The notes: generated by a model not told the origin, from the letters alone. DNA of 64,000 nucleotides from Haoranjiania flava (GCF_025631005.1 NZ_JAOTPL010000008.1:66263-130262); one strand, 5' to 3'; positions 43,221 to 52,536 are shown, counted from the stretch's first letter. A program made the numbers and translations.

Positions 43221-44039
43221 ATGAAAAAATTATTACTAGGATCGCTTATAGGAGCTTTTGTTTTAACAGGATGTTCCAGGAATGCGATCACAGGCAGAAA
43301 CCAGCTTAATATAGTCTCAGAATCACAGTTGCAGGAAATGGCTGTAACCCAATACAGGCAGTTTCTGGCTGAGAATAACGTGGTAACTGCAAACAGCTCT
43401 ATGAGCAAAGAATATGCAATGGTACAGCGCGTGGGGAAGAGGATCGCTAACGCCATTACCCAGTACTATACGCAGCAGGGTTTAGGAAAAGAATTACAAG
43501 GGTATAAATGGGAATTTAACCTGGTGCAGGGAAAAGATGTAAATGCATTTTGTATGCCGGGAGGTAAAGTGGTGATCTACACAGGCCTTTTACCGGTGGC
43601 GCAAAACGAAGCAGGTGTAGCTGTTGTAATGGGGCATGAAATTGCACATGCTATCTTGCAACATGGCTCTGAAAGAATGAGCCGCGCTGTTGCTGCACAA
43701 TATGGCGGACAAATTGCCGGCGCTGTTATCGGTTCACAAAATCAGGCGCTGGGAAATATTTTCGGAGCAGTATATGCACCTGTTGCTACGACTACCATGA
43801 TCTTGCCTAACTCCCGTGCACAGGAATCAGAAGCTGACCGCTATGGCTTACGCTTTGCAGCATTGGCAGGCTATAACCCCCAGGAAGCCATCCCATTCTG
43901 GACAAGAATGGCGCAGGCTGGAGGATCATCTAATGTCCCAACGATACTCAGGTCGCACCCAACCAACGAACAGCGCATCAGGGATCTTCAGAAAATAGTA
44001 CCCGAAGCTATGAAGTATTACAGGCCAATGTCTAACTAA
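43221..44039 (+). CDS. M48 family metalloprotease, lipoprotein
   Basis: This zinc metallopeptidase is probably on the periplasmic face of a membrane. The 272-residue protein has a lipoprotein signal with lipid Cys18 (VLTGC). HEIAH zinc motif is at residues 139-143 (VVMGHEIAHAILQHGSE), with third-ligand Glu204 in RAQESEADRYGL. FCMPGGKVVIYTGLLP (110-124) is also a family signature. It is close to the BepA/LoiP type that acts in outer-membrane protein quality control, but lacks the TPR half of BepA. Single gene with terminator at 44067. Confidence 0.93.
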   Translation: MKKLLLGSLIGAFVLTGCSRNAITGRNQLNIVSESQLQEMAVTQYRQFLAENNVVTANSSMSKEYAMVQRVGKRIANAITQYYTQQGLGKELQGYKWEFNLVQGKDVNAFCMPGGKVVIYTGLLPVAQNEAGVAVVMGHEIAHAILQHGSERMSRAVAAQYGGQIAGAVIGSQNQALGNIFGAVYAPVATTTMILPNSRAQESEADRYGLRFAALAGYNPQEAIPFWTRMAQAGGSSNVPTILRSHPTNEQRIRDLQKIVPEAMKYYRPMSN

Positions 44040-44066
44040 TTCGTTTCTTGATTTTGTATATATACC

Positions 44067-44107
44067 AGAGGCTGTCCCAAAAGGTCAGCCTCTCTTATTT
44101 TTTACAA
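44067..44107 (+). terminator. Terminator of the M48 protease gene
   Basis: AGAGGCTG (44067-44074) pairs with CAGCCTCT (44086-44093) around an 11-base loop; CTTATTTTTT follows. Confidence 0.7.
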
Positions 44108-44286
44108 TTTACCCGCGCTGCAGCATCTGTAAACAGGTCAATTTCAGGCGATTAATTATGTTTTATATTGCGCCGTTTTCTTTCCGGTAAATTTTAAACA
44201 TATCAATAACTAAGGAAGTCTAATAGGAGCGTTAAATATCTTTACCTTTGAAATATAACTCACTTTATTTTTATAAATATTTTTTC

Positions 44287-44808
44287 ATGAAAAACATTAA
44301 GATTACACTGATAGGATTGCTGTTATTGCTGGCGGGCTCTTCAGCTTTTGCTCAGACGAAAAATAAAATTGAAATTTACCTGTTAAACAGGATCGTGCCG
44401 CAATTGGATGAGAAATGTACCAACGGACAGTTTTTTGTAAGCTACCAGGATCTTAATCCCGATCCTCTTATCAAAGATGAAGAGATTGTGGCTTATAATG
44501 TAGCTACACATGAATTTACATTTTCGGAAAGTGGGGCCCAGAAAATGGCTAACCTAAAACCTTCAAAAGACAGGGGATTACAATTTGCCCTGGCAGTAGA
44601 CCGCAAGCCGGTTGTTACCGGGTACATCATGGACAAGTCTTCACCATCCGGCTGCGCCACGTATGGGTTGCTGAATGTAGGAAGTACTAAACAGTTGCTT
44701 TTAAAGGGAATGCCTGAGTTTGGTACGCATGTACGCATCAAAGAACAACGGGAAAATATTTTATTTATCAATGCATTGAAGGCTACCGGCAGGTTGCAGA
44801 AGAATTAA
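44287..44808 (+). CDS. Secreted hypothetical protein
   Basis: I do not recognise the family. The open frame extends to 44248, but I choose 44287, where MKNIKITLIGLLLLLAGSSAFAQ gives a clean signal peptide. The 173-residue product contains EIYLLNRIVPQLDEKCTNGQFFVSYQDL and DRGLQFALAVDRKPVVTGYIMDKSSPSGCATYGLLN. It has two Cys residues that could pair in the periplasm. The pattern of a property followed by 'RKPVVTGYI' suggests a single folded domain rather than a repeat. It ends 2 bases from the stop of the convergent hydroxylase-like gene. Confidence 0.75.
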   Translation: MKNIKITLIGLLLLLAGSSAFAQTKNKIEIYLLNRIVPQLDEKCTNGQFFVSYQDLNPDPLIKDEEIVAYNVATHEFTFSESGAQKMANLKPSKDRGLQFALAVDRKPVVTGYIMDKSSPSGCATYGLLNVGSTKQLLLKGMPEFGTHVRIKEQRENILFINALKATGRLQKN

Positions 44809-44810
44809 GG

Positions 44811-45479
44811 TTATTTTTTCTTCTCAAACATCAGTTCCTTGACTTTCTCCTTATCTTCTTTTTCTTTGTTCAGATCGAACATGGTGCCGAAAATGCGGTC
44901 CCAGAAAGTATTGCTTACGCCAAATCCCAGGTCTTCGTCTTTGTAATGATGCAGGTGATGATTGCGCCAAAGCGGCTTCATGAATTTAAACGGCGGGGCA
45001 AAAGCGTGGATGGCATAGTGCAGGGAGGCATATAGCAGGTAACCCAGCATAAAACCAGGAAAAAAGGCAAAGGCATATTTTCCTGCTACCAGGTAGAATA
45101 AGCCAAAAATTATAGCAGATAGGATGAGGCTTGGAACCGGCGGCATAAAAAGACGTTGCCTGTCTCTGGGATAATGATGGTGATTTCCATGCAGGATGTA
45201 AGCTATCTTTTGCAATGCAGGATTATTTACCTTCATATGAAAAATATACCTGTGCGCAATATATTCAAACAACGACCAGCTAAAAATACCTGCCAGGGAA
45301 ACAAGTATAATGGTTTTTGCGCTGAGGCCGAATTCAGTGTTGCCTTTATAAATAATGAAAGTAAGGATTACAATGTACATTCCCCAAATTATAGCAGGAT
45401 GTCCCTTGGTAAGCATTTCGAGATATTTGTTTTTGAATATTCTCGCCTGACCTTTATTATGAATTTTATCGAATTCCAT
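44811..45479 (-). CDS. Fatty acid hydroxylase / sterol desaturase superfamily protein
   Basis: This membrane di-iron enzyme of 222 residues has the eight-histidine pattern: HRYIFH (about 77-82), HGNHHHYPRD (about 100-109), HYAIHAF (about 153-159) and HHLHHYKD (about 175-182), with four hydrophobic spans. Relatives hydroxylate fatty acids, sphingolipids or carotenoids. In a Bacteroidota host a sphingolipid or ornithine-lipid fatty acid is plausible, but that is inference. A Lys/Glu-rich C-terminal tail (EKEDKEKVKELMFEKKK) is notable. Stand-alone gene. Confidence 0.9.
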   Translation of the reverse strand: MEFDKIHNKGQARIFKNKYLEMLTKGHPAIIWGMYIVILTFIIYKGNTEFGLSAKTIILVSLAGIFSWSLFEYIAHRYIFHMKVNNPALQKIAYILHGNHHHYPRDRQRLFMPPVPSLILSAIIFGLFYLVAGKYAFAFFPGFMLGYLLYASLHYAIHAFAPPFKFMKPLWRNHHLHHYKDEDLGFGVSNTFWDRIFGTMFDLNKEKEDKEKVKELMFEKKK

Positions 45480-45610
45480 AAAAAGTCTTTTTAGTTAGAT
45501 TATAACAAATTTACATTATAAAAAATGATTTTTCACAGATTGTACCGTTAAAGGTAAAATTTAGTAAAAAATGATTATTACTCTATATAAAATTATAAAT
45601 TCGCGTTCTG

Positions 45611-47062
45611 ATGCTTCAACGATCATACATGCGTTTACTTCATAAAAGCTTAGCTGTTTTTTTCCTGATAGCGCTGTTTGGAATATTTTTTTCAAACTGT
45701 GCTGTCATTATACCGCCGGATGGAGGTCCCAGGGACAGCCTGCCGCCGAATCTTGTTTCAGCCTCGCCGGCAGACTCTTCGCTGAATTTTACGGGTAAAA
45801 AAATAGAGCTGGTTTTTGATGAATATATCACTGTGCAAAACGTGCAGCAAAATCTTATAGTTTCGCCTGTTGTAAAATCTGTGCCTACTGTTTCAAGTTA
45901 TCTCAACAAGATCACTGTTAATCTCAAAGAGCCCTTAGAGCCCAATACAACGTATTCGTTTGATTTTGGCACATCCATCAAAGATGCCAATGAAGGCAAC
46001 CCTTATAAAAATTATACCTACGTTATCAGTACCGGAAATCATTTAGATACCGACAGCATTGCCGGCACAATAACGCTGGCAGAAACCGGCAAGGTAGACA
46101 GTACATTGCTTGCGGTATTGTATACAGACTTTTCAGATACGGCTATCTATAAAAGCCAGCCCCGGTATTATACCAGGGTAGACACTACAGGAAGATTCGT
46201 TTTCAGGTTCTTACCCAAAGGGCAGGAGTACAATCTTTTTGCTGTTGCCAATACGTACATGCGCAATTATTCAGATACAACCCAGCTGTTTGGTTTTTAT
46301 GACAGGAAAGTTATAGCAGGCCAACCGGATTCTGTACCTGTACATTTGTATGCTTACCACCAATCAAAAACGGTAAAACGCCCTGCCCGTGTGATCTCTG
46401 AAAGGCAGCGCCAGCAACAGAGGGAGAAAGATGCCAAGCAACCGCTCAATGTATCAGTATCTGTTAAGAATGCACCTCAGAGCCTGATAGATCCTTTACA
46501 AATAAACTACTCCAAGCCTCTTAAAGCCTTTGACCCCGGCGGCATCGCCCTTAGAGATACGAATTATGCAGAAGAGCAGAACTATACAATCAATAGATCC
46601 ATCCTGGATTCGAACAATTCAGCTTTTACGCTTACGCATGCCTGGCAGGAAGACAAAGAATATATTTTGGTGATATCTAAAGAGGCAGCGATAGATAGTT
46701 TTGATATAATGATCGCTAAGGCAGATACCTCAAGATTTAAAATTAAACCTGCACGTGAATATGCTTCTTTTACCATGATATTCCCTGATGTAGATTTGGC
46801 TATGAATCCTGTTGTTCAGTTGTTCAAAGCCAATACATTGGTAGATTCCATTGCCATACCTGAAAACAGGCGTGTGGTACGGCAGCTATACGAAGCTGGA
46901 GATTACCAGTTAAGGATCCTGTACGATACTAATAAGAATATGAAATGGGATCCGGGAAATTATATATTGCGAAGGCAGCCGGAACTGGTGATACCGCATA
47001 AGAAAGACATTACGCTGAAGGCTAACTGGGAAAATGAATTGGAAATATATATTTACAGGTAA
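45611..47062 (+). CDS. Ig-like domain-containing lipoprotein
   Basis: This exported protein of 483 residues (or 477 from MRLLHK at 45629) has a hydrophobic signal ending IFFSNCAVIIPPDGGPRDSLPPNLVSASPADSS. The Cys and the GGPRD...PP pattern mark a large Bacteroidota lipoprotein family. A bacterial Ig-like domain of the SbsA type (about 45-145, FDEYITVQNVQQNLIVSPVV) follows, then beta-rich regions with carboxypeptidase-like folds (about 165-260). A C-terminal strand region (YQLRILYDTNKNMKWDPGNYI) closes it. Function unknown, likely surface or cell-envelope. recR begins 18 bases later and may be cotranscribed. Confidence 0.85.
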   Translation: MLQRSYMRLLHKSLAVFFLIALFGIFFSNCAVIIPPDGGPRDSLPPNLVSASPADSSLNFTGKKIELVFDEYITVQNVQQNLIVSPVVKSVPTVSSYLNKITVNLKEPLEPNTTYSFDFGTSIKDANEGNPYKNYTYVISTGNHLDTDSIAGTITLAETGKVDSTLLAVLYTDFSDTAIYKSQPRYYTRVDTTGRFVFRFLPKGQEYNLFAVANTYMRNYSDTTQLFGFYDRKVIAGQPDSVPVHLYAYHQSKTVKRPARVISERQRQQQREKDAKQPLNVSVSVKNAPQSLIDPLQINYSKPLKAFDPGGIALRDTNYAEEQNYTINRSILDSNNSAFTLTHAWQEDKEYILVISKEAAIDSFDIMIAKADTSRFKIKPAREYASFTMIFPDVDLAMNPVVQLFKANTLVDSIAIPENRRVVRQLYEAGDYQLRILYDTNKNMKWDPGNYILRRQPELVIPHKKDITLKANWENELEIYIYR

Positions 47063-47080
47063 AAGAATTTTTAGCACAGT

Positions 47081-47701
47081 ATGCAGTTATCTTCTTCTTT
47101 GTTGGAAAATGCAGTGAACGAATTTGCAAAGCTACCGGGCATCGGTAAAAAAACGGCGCTCAGGCTGGTGCTGCATTTGTTGAAGCAGGAGGAGGACCAT
47201 GTGCATGTTTTTTCAGATAGCATCCGTGAAATGCGCGCCGGCGTTAAATTTTGCCGCAGGTGCCACAACATCAGCGACGGGGAAGTATGCTCTATCTGCG
47301 AGAGCCCTACGCGCAAACAGCGTGTAATCTGCGTGGTGGAAACCATACGCGATGTGATTGCCATAGAGAGTACCCAGCAATTCAACGGAACTTATCATGT
47401 ATTGGGCGGCGTAATCTCCCCGCTTGACGGCATCGGCCCTGATAATCTACATATAGATTCATTGATAGAGCGCGTGGAAAAAGAACAGACAGAAGAGCTG
47501 ATCTTTGCGCTTAACCCCAACATACAGGGGGATACAACCATTTACTACATCCAGAAGAAAATACACCATCTTCCCTGTAAGATCACTACGGTTGCCCGTG
47601 GCATTGCTTTCGGCGGAGAACTTGAATATGCTGACGAGATTACTTTGGGCAGAAGCCTGGCCAACCGCCTGCCTATTGAGAGCTATATGAAGCCGATGTA
47701 G
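47081..47701 (+). CDS. recR: Recombination mediator protein RecR
   Basis: With RecO and RecF it helps load RecA on gapped DNA. The 206-residue protein has a helix-hairpin-helix near the N-terminus (LPGIGKKTALRLVLHLL, 18-34) and a four-Cys zinc finger (FCRRCHN...VCSICES, about 57-76). The Toprim domain (about 85-180, VICVVETIRDVIAIE and LIFALNPNIQGDTTIYYI) and the C-terminal ARGIAFGGELEYADEITLGRSLANR are all present. Start ATG at 47081, 18 bases after the Ig-like lipoprotein stop. Confidence 0.97.
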   Translation: MQLSSSLLENAVNEFAKLPGIGKKTALRLVLHLLKQEEDHVHVFSDSIREMRAGVKFCRRCHNISDGEVCSICESPTRKQRVICVVETIRDVIAIESTQQFNGTYHVLGGVISPLDGIGPDNLHIDSLIERVEKEQTEELIFALNPNIQGDTTIYYIQKKIHHLPCKITTVARGIAFGGELEYADEITLGRSLANRLPIESYMKPM

Positions 47702-48141
47702 TGACTATGTGACTTATACCTCATCCCAACTCTCAAAGATTTCAGAATGCCAGGTGAAAGTACCGGGCAAGGCTTCACCTGTGTTCCTTGTGAAAGCCCT
47801 TGTGTGCCTTGCGTTTAATTCTTATGCCTTTGTTTTTCTTGGCGTCATCGCCACGAACTTCTTTTTAGGTGATTTTTATATTATCCAATTTCCATCCTTA
47901 CCGCCTGATCCTTCGGACCGTGAGATAACTGATGTAGGGAAATAAAATAAACAATTTATTTCACGGAGAGGCCGCAAAGGCTTGCGCAAAGAAAATGCTA
48001 TTTTATAGTGTCAGTGAAAACACCTGACACGGCACAAAGATTTCTTCGGAACACGAGATATAAAATCACAGACCGCAGGTCGCACAGTTCTTATGCACAG
48101 CTGCTGACATCACACAACATTCACCATTCACAAAATAGACG
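47702..48141. other. Gene-free region with degenerate intergenic repeats
   Basis: This 440-base gap contains 'cttcacctgtgttccttgtgaaag'-like and 'cacggagaggccgcaaag'-like pieces of common Bacteroidota intergenic repeats. It also has a perfect 7-bp inverted repeat, GTGTCAG (48008-48014) with CTGACAC (48024-48030). A 78-codon frame at 47709-47945 is repeat-derived and unlikely to be a gene. Confidence 0.5.
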
Positions 48142-48149
48142 TATTTTTG
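48142..48149 (+). promoter_or_regulatory. -7 type element placing the SUI1 gene on a near-leaderless mRNA
   Basis: TATTTTTG matches TANNTTTG and ends only 6 bases before the chosen ATG at 48156. If used, transcription would start within a base or two of the start codon. Confidence 0.4.
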
Positions 48150-48155
48150 TTAATC

Positions 48156-48509
48156 ATGAAGAATAAAAAAAGAAGCAGTGGAAGTGCGTTCGTCTACAGT
48201 ACAGACCCCGACTTTAAGCCTTACGGAGAAGGAGATGACGGGGATCAGGACGGTGTGTCCCCTGATAAACAAAAACTGCGCATCTGGCTTGAAACAAAAC
48301 AGCGTGGCGGGAAAGCGGCAACCGTGATCACTGGATTTGCGGGGAATGAGGACGAACTGAAAGAGCTGGGCAAACAATTAAAAAATTATTGCGGCACCGG
48401 CGGATCAGTAAAAGATGGTGAAATTATTATACAGGGCGATCAGCGGGATAAAGTGCTGAAATGCTTGCTGGATAAGGGCTACACGCAATCTAAAAAAGCA
48501 GGCGGGTAA
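48156..48509 (+). CDS. Translation initiation factor SUI1/YciH family protein
   Basis: This 117-residue protein is of the eIF1/SUI1 fold, which in eukaryotes and archaea governs start-codon selection; the bacterial members (YciH) affect initiation fidelity. I use the ATG at 48156 rather than the upstream TTG. The N-terminus (MKNKKRSSGSAFVYSTD) is basic and flexible. The SUI1 core (about 40-112) has LRIWLETKQRGGKAATVITGFAGNEDELKELGKQLKNYCGTGGSVKDGEIIIQGDQRDKV, a full match to the family. A putative promoter sits almost against the start. deoC follows 52 bases later. Confidence 0.92.
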   Translation: MKNKKRSSGSAFVYSTDPDFKPYGEGDDGDQDGVSPDKQKLRIWLETKQRGGKAATVITGFAGNEDELKELGKQLKNYCGTGGSVKDGEIIIQGDQRDKVLKCLLDKGYTQSKKAGG

Positions 48510-48561
48510 TGCCGCCGGTATGTCCGTTGATATTTATTAAATCTAAAACTACAATACTATT

Positions 48562-49230
48562 ATGCAGATCAACCAATATATTGACCATACGGTCTTAAAG
48601 CCCACAACCACCCTCGCAGATATAGAAAAGCTGTGCCATGAAGCCAGAACCTACCGGTTTGCTGCGGTATGTGTGCCACCGCCGTTTGTAAAAAAGTCGA
48701 AGGAACTTCTGCAGGGCTCAACAGTAAAGACAGCAACGGTTATAGGTTTCCCGTTCGGTTATTCTGCTATTGAAGCAAAACTGGCAGAGGTGTTACTTGC
48801 CCTGGTAGATGGTGCGGATGAGCTGGATATTGTCATCAACCTGATTGCTTTAAAAAACAATGACTGGACGTATCTTGCCAATGAGATCAATCATCTTTTT
48901 CCTATCATTAAAGAAAAAGGAAAAACCATTAAAATAATTATTGAAAGCGGCGTACTCACAGATGAAGAAATTATTAAATGCTGCGAGCTTTACGGAGCAG
49001 CCGGCATTGATTATTTAAAAACATCTACCGGTTATGCCGAACATGGCGCTTCGGTTCATGCCGTGGAATTGTTTAGGAGACATTTGCCGGAACACGTACA
49101 GATAAAGGCATCCGGGGGCATAAGAGATTACGCATTTGCCAGACAACTCATAGAGGCCGGGGCTACCAGGCTGGGTTGCAGTGCAGGCGTTGCCATTGTA
49201 AAGGGAGAAGTATCAGACACTGCATATTAG
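48562..49230 (+). CDS. deoC: Deoxyribose-phosphate aldolase
   Basis: This TIM-barrel class I aldolase cleaves 2-deoxyribose-5-phosphate to acetaldehyde and glyceraldehyde-3-phosphate in nucleoside breakdown. The 222 residues include YIDHTVLKPTTTLADIEKLC (6-25), AVCVPPPFV, IGFPFGYSAIEAKLAEV and ADELDIVINL. The Schiff-base Lys is in DYLKTSTGYAEHGAS (about 148-162), and the second Lys is in VQIKASGGIRDY. Length is normal for the short form. The stop TAG overlaps the GTG start of the next gene by one base, making a coupled deoC-SDR-M20 operon. Confidence 0.96.
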   Translation: MQINQYIDHTVLKPTTTLADIEKLCHEARTYRFAAVCVPPPFVKKSKELLQGSTVKTATVIGFPFGYSAIEAKLAEVLLALVDGADELDIVINLIALKNNDWTYLANEINHLFPIIKEKGKTIKIIIESGVLTDEEIIKCCELYGAAGIDYLKTSTGYAEHGASVHAVELFRRHLPEHVQIKASGGIRDYAFARQLIEAGATRLGCSAGVAIVKGEVSDTAY

Positions 49231-50057
49231 TGAACAGGAAAACTATTTTTATCACAGGGTGTTCGTCAGGCTTCGGCCAGATGATCGCGCAACATTTTCA
49301 GCAACATGGCTGGAATGTAGCAGCAACTATGCGCACACCTGAAAAAGATACACTGCTTCATACTTTGCCAAACGTAAAACTTTACCGGCTGGATGTCACC
49401 ATTCCTGAGACCGTTGATGCTGCTGTAATACAGGCTATTACAGACTTTTGCAAGATTGATGTGCTGGTAAACAATGCAGGTTATGGCGCATTGGGTATTT
49501 TTGAGAAAGCTAAGGAAGAAGATATGCGCAGGCAGATGGAGACAAACGTGTTAGGCCTGATGCGTGTAACGAAAGCTTTATTACCACATTTCAGGGCAAA
49601 CAGGTCCGGTACAATTATAAACATTGGCTCTGTAGCCGGCGAGCTGGCGTTTCCATATTTTGCTTTGTACAATGCCAGCAAATATGCCGTGAATGGCTTT
49701 AGCAAAGCTTTGTATTATGAGCTGAAGATGCAGGGCATTGCGGTAAAGCTGGTATTGCCGGGTATGATGAAGACGGATTTTTTCGGCAGATCTATGACAG
49801 TGTTTGAAGACAATGCAGTAAAAGGTTATGAAAAGTTTGAAGAAACTACAAGGCACAATATCATGCATATGGCTGAAAGGGGCGAAGACCCGGCACTGGT
49901 AGTGCGTACGGTGTTCAAAGCCGCTACCACCGATACTTTCAGGCTCATGTACCCCGTAGGATGGCAAGCCCGTCTGCTGCTGATATTAAAATATATTTTG
50001 CCGCATCCGCTACTGCGCCGGATAATGGAAACGGCAATAACCAGAAGAAAAATTTAA
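49230..50057 (+). CDS. SDR family NAD(P)-dependent oxidoreductase
   Basis: This is a short-chain dehydrogenase of 275 residues, started at the GTG at 49230 (VNRKTIFITGCSSGFGQ). The open frame extends 18 codons further upstream, but those lie inside deoC and read as its shadow, while GTG overlaps the deoC stop as TAGTG. It has the cofactor motif TGCSSGFG (10-17), NNAGYGALG and catalytic Ser plus Tyr-x-x-x-Lys (SVAGELAFPYFALYNASKYAV). It resembles the classical SDR subgroup acting on lipids or ketones. Its TAA overlaps the next ATG (TAATG). Confidence 0.9.
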   Translation: MNRKTIFITGCSSGFGQMIAQHFQQHGWNVAATMRTPEKDTLLHTLPNVKLYRLDVTIPETVDAAVIQAITDFCKIDVLVNNAGYGALGIFEKAKEEDMRRQMETNVLGLMRVTKALLPHFRANRSGTIINIGSVAGELAFPYFALYNASKYAVNGFSKALYYELKMQGIAVKLVLPGMMKTDFFGRSMTVFEDNAVKGYEKFEETTRHNIMHMAERGEDPALVVRTVFKAATTDTFRLMYPVGWQARLLLILKYILPHPLLRRIMETAITRRKI

Positions 50058-51241
50058 TGAGAATGTTACAACAAAAAATAAAACAACTGGCTGCAAATTA
50101 TAAAGATGAATTTATTGCTATCAGGAGGCATCTTCACAGCTATCCAGAGCTCAGCTACCAGGAGTATGAGACATCTGAGTATGTACAACAAAAATTAGCT
50201 GCATTGTCTATACCCTTTACAGTGAAAGCAGAGACCGGTGTAGTGGGTTTAATTGAAGGCAGAAATCCCGGTAACCGTGTAATTGCCTTAAGAGCAGATA
50301 TGGATGCGCTGCCGATTTCAGAAGAAAATGATGTAGCATATAAATCCAAACGTGCAGGTGTGATGCATGCCTGCGGCCATGATGTGCATACCACCTGCCT
50401 GCTTGGTGCAGCAAAGATCCTGCAGGAGACAAGGGAGGCGTGGGAAGGCACCATCAAACTTATATTTCAGCCTGGTGAAGAAAAAAATCCCGGCGGCGCC
50501 AGCCTGATGATCCGGGACGGCGTGCTTGAGAATCCTGCACCTTCGGCCATCATTGCTTTACATGTAAACCCATTGCTTGACGTGGGTAAGTTCAGTTTCA
50601 GAAAAGGCAGGGTGATGGCGAGCGCAGACGAGATTTATATGACCATAAAGGGCAAAGGCGGACATGCAGCAGCGCCACACACCACGCAAGACATTATTCT
50701 CATAGCCTCCCAGCTTATAGTGAGCCTGCAACAGCTTATCAGCAGAAACTGCAATCCTTTTTACCCATCTGTTCTGTCCATTTGCTCATTCCAGGGCGGC
50801 CATACTACCAATGTTATTCCTTCGGAAGTCAAACTGAAAGGAACTTTCCGTGCAATGGACGAACAGTGGAGATACAGAGCCCATGAGCTGATAACCGCAC
50901 ACACAAAAGGCTTAGTAGAAGCCTTAGGCGCTGAAGTGGATCTGACGATTGATGTGGGTTACCCCTGTGTTGAAAATGATGATGGCCTAACTGAACAGGC
51001 AACCAACCTCGCAAAAACATTTACAGGAAGTGAAAATGTGGAAGAAACTGAAATGCGCATGGGCGCCGAAGATTTTGGTTATTACACCAAAAAATTACCC
51101 GGTTGCTTCTTCCGCTTGGGTATCAGGAATGAAAAAGCAGGCATTGTACACAACGTGCATACACCCAAATTTGATATTGATGAAGATGCTATCGAATACG
51201 GAATGGCAATGATGGCGTGGCTTGCAGCCAATATACGGTAA
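50057..51241 (+). CDS. M20 family amidohydrolase
   Basis: This is a binuclear-zinc amidohydrolase of the hippuricase/N-acyl-amino-acid hydrolase group. I start it at 50057 (MRMLQQKIKQ, 394 residues) because that ATG overlaps the SDR stop; the open frame continues upstream only inside the SDR gene. Metal-binding motif is MHACGHDVH (Cys106, His108, His111), with catalytic Glu141-Glu142 in FQPGEEKNPGG. ALRADMDALPISEE (77-90) and the dimerisation-domain His (GGHAAAPHTTQD) are present. A late GAEDFGYY gives another ligand. Probable substrate is an N-acyl amino acid or peptide; not resolved. Confidence 0.93.
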   Translation: MRMLQQKIKQLAANYKDEFIAIRRHLHSYPELSYQEYETSEYVQQKLAALSIPFTVKAETGVVGLIEGRNPGNRVIALRADMDALPISEENDVAYKSKRAGVMHACGHDVHTTCLLGAAKILQETREAWEGTIKLIFQPGEEKNPGGASLMIRDGVLENPAPSAIIALHVNPLLDVGKFSFRKGRVMASADEIYMTIKGKGGHAAAPHTTQDIILIASQLIVSLQQLISRNCNPFYPSVLSICSFQGGHTTNVIPSEVKLKGTFRAMDEQWRYRAHELITAHTKGLVEALGAEVDLTIDVGYPCVENDDGLTEQATNLAKTFTGSENVEETEMRMGAEDFGYYTKKLPGCFFRLGIRNEKAGIVHNVHTPKFDIDEDAIEYGMAMMAWLAANIR

Positions 51242-51386
51242 AGTTTTATTTATTAAGTTGCATAGCATGCCTTATACTGCGCGCTCTTTCTTTACGGAGA
51301 GTAATGACATTGCTATGCCTTACACCTAATTTAATTTTGATTAATATTTTATAATATCTATTTTTATCTACTCTAAAACAACCAAT

Positions 51387-52517
51387 ATGGGCGTGTTTAA
51401 AAACTTATTCCAGGGAACCGGAAATAATGACAAGAACCCTTTTTATGTAAGAGCCACTATGATCATGCTGGGCCTGGTGCTGTTTTTTTACATTATGCTC
51501 ATACTGAGAGATGTGCTGGTGCCTCTGTGTTTTGCGTTGCTGATATCTATTTTATTAAATCCTTTGGTAAACAGGCTTATGCAACTGGGTATACATAAAA
51601 TAAGCGCCATATCTCTGGCACTGCTGGTGGCAATCATTGGCATCACGATCATATTTGTTTTCCTTACTTCTCAGGCCGGCCAGTTTATTGAGATGGCGCC
51701 TGAGTTCCAGGACAGGGCCAGCAAGATTTTAGACATTATTCAAAAGTGGATTCGCAATACTTTTAATGTGCCCATATATAAGCAGGATGAAGTGATTGCC
51801 AATACCATGAACAACAGCCAGGACTTTGTGGCAAAAGCGCTGGGCAGTATATTTTCGTTCCTGGCCGCTACTATTTTATTGCCTATATACACATTCCTCA
51901 TATTATACTACAAGCCCTTGTTCCTGAATTTTATTTACGAAGTTTTTGAAGATAAATACGAGAACCGGGTGGCAGATGTTTTGCAGGAAACCAAGGGCGC
52001 TATACAGGCTTATATTGTGGGCTTGCTTATAGAAACCGCAATTGTTGCGGGTTTGAATTCTGCAGCGTTACTGTTGTTGGGCGTGGAATATGCCATACTG
52101 CTGGGCATTATCGGCGGTATTTTAAACCTGATACCATACGTCGGCGGCCTCGTTGCCATAGCTTTGCCTGTGGGTATGTCCATGGTTACAAGTGACGGCA
52201 ACTATACCACGCCATTGCTGATCATCGCAGCCTATTCAGTAATACAATTCCTGGACAATAATGTTCTTGTGCCGCGCATAGTTTCTTCCAAGGTTGATGT
52301 AAATGCATTTGTAACTATTGTGATCGTATTGCTGGGCGCTGCCATCTGGGGCGTGCCGGGCATGTTCCTTTCCGTGCCTTTTATAGCCGTGTGCAAGATC
52401 ATATTTGACCGTATACCTCAATTACAGCCCTGGGGTAAATTGCTTGGCGTAACCATTGGCGAGCCGCCACCGCCGCGGGAGGTCGTTTCTAAAATTGATG
52501 AAGAAGCGATGGAATAA
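51387..52517 (+). CDS. AI-2E family transporter (PerM-like)
   Basis: This inner-membrane protein has 376 residues and about eight hydrophobic spans: an N-terminal four (LRDVLVPLCFALLISILLNPLV is the second), a periplasmic helix region, then four more. The family signature GLLIETAIVAGLNSAALLLLGVEYAILLGIIGGILNLIPYVGG (about 211-253) is clear, along with NNVLVPRIVSSKVDVNAFV. Members are named for autoinducer-2 export but many have other roles, such as Na+/H+ antiport, so the cargo is open. Its gene stands 145 bases after the M20 gene and convergent with the sucrase/ferredoxin-like gene. Confidence 0.93.
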   Translation: MGVFKNLFQGTGNNDKNPFYVRATMIMLGLVLFFYIMLILRDVLVPLCFALLISILLNPLVNRLMQLGIHKISAISLALLVAIIGITIIFVFLTSQAGQFIEMAPEFQDRASKILDIIQKWIRNTFNVPIYKQDEVIANTMNNSQDFVAKALGSIFSFLAATILLPIYTFLILYYKPLFLNFIYEVFEDKYENRVADVLQETKGAIQAYIVGLLIETAIVAGLNSAALLLLGVEYAILLGIIGGILNLIPYVGGLVAIALPVGMSMVTSDGNYTTPLLIIAAYSVIQFLDNNVLVPRIVSSKVDVNAFVTIVIVLLGAAIWGVPGMFLSVPFIAVCKIIFDRIPQLQPWGKLLGVTIGEPPPPREVVSKIDEEAME

Positions 52518-52536
52518 GCCTGACAGGTTTGTAGGG

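Noticed and set aside
47709..47945. 78-codon frame after recR
   Set aside because: It reads through degenerate intergenic repeats and has no family resemblance.
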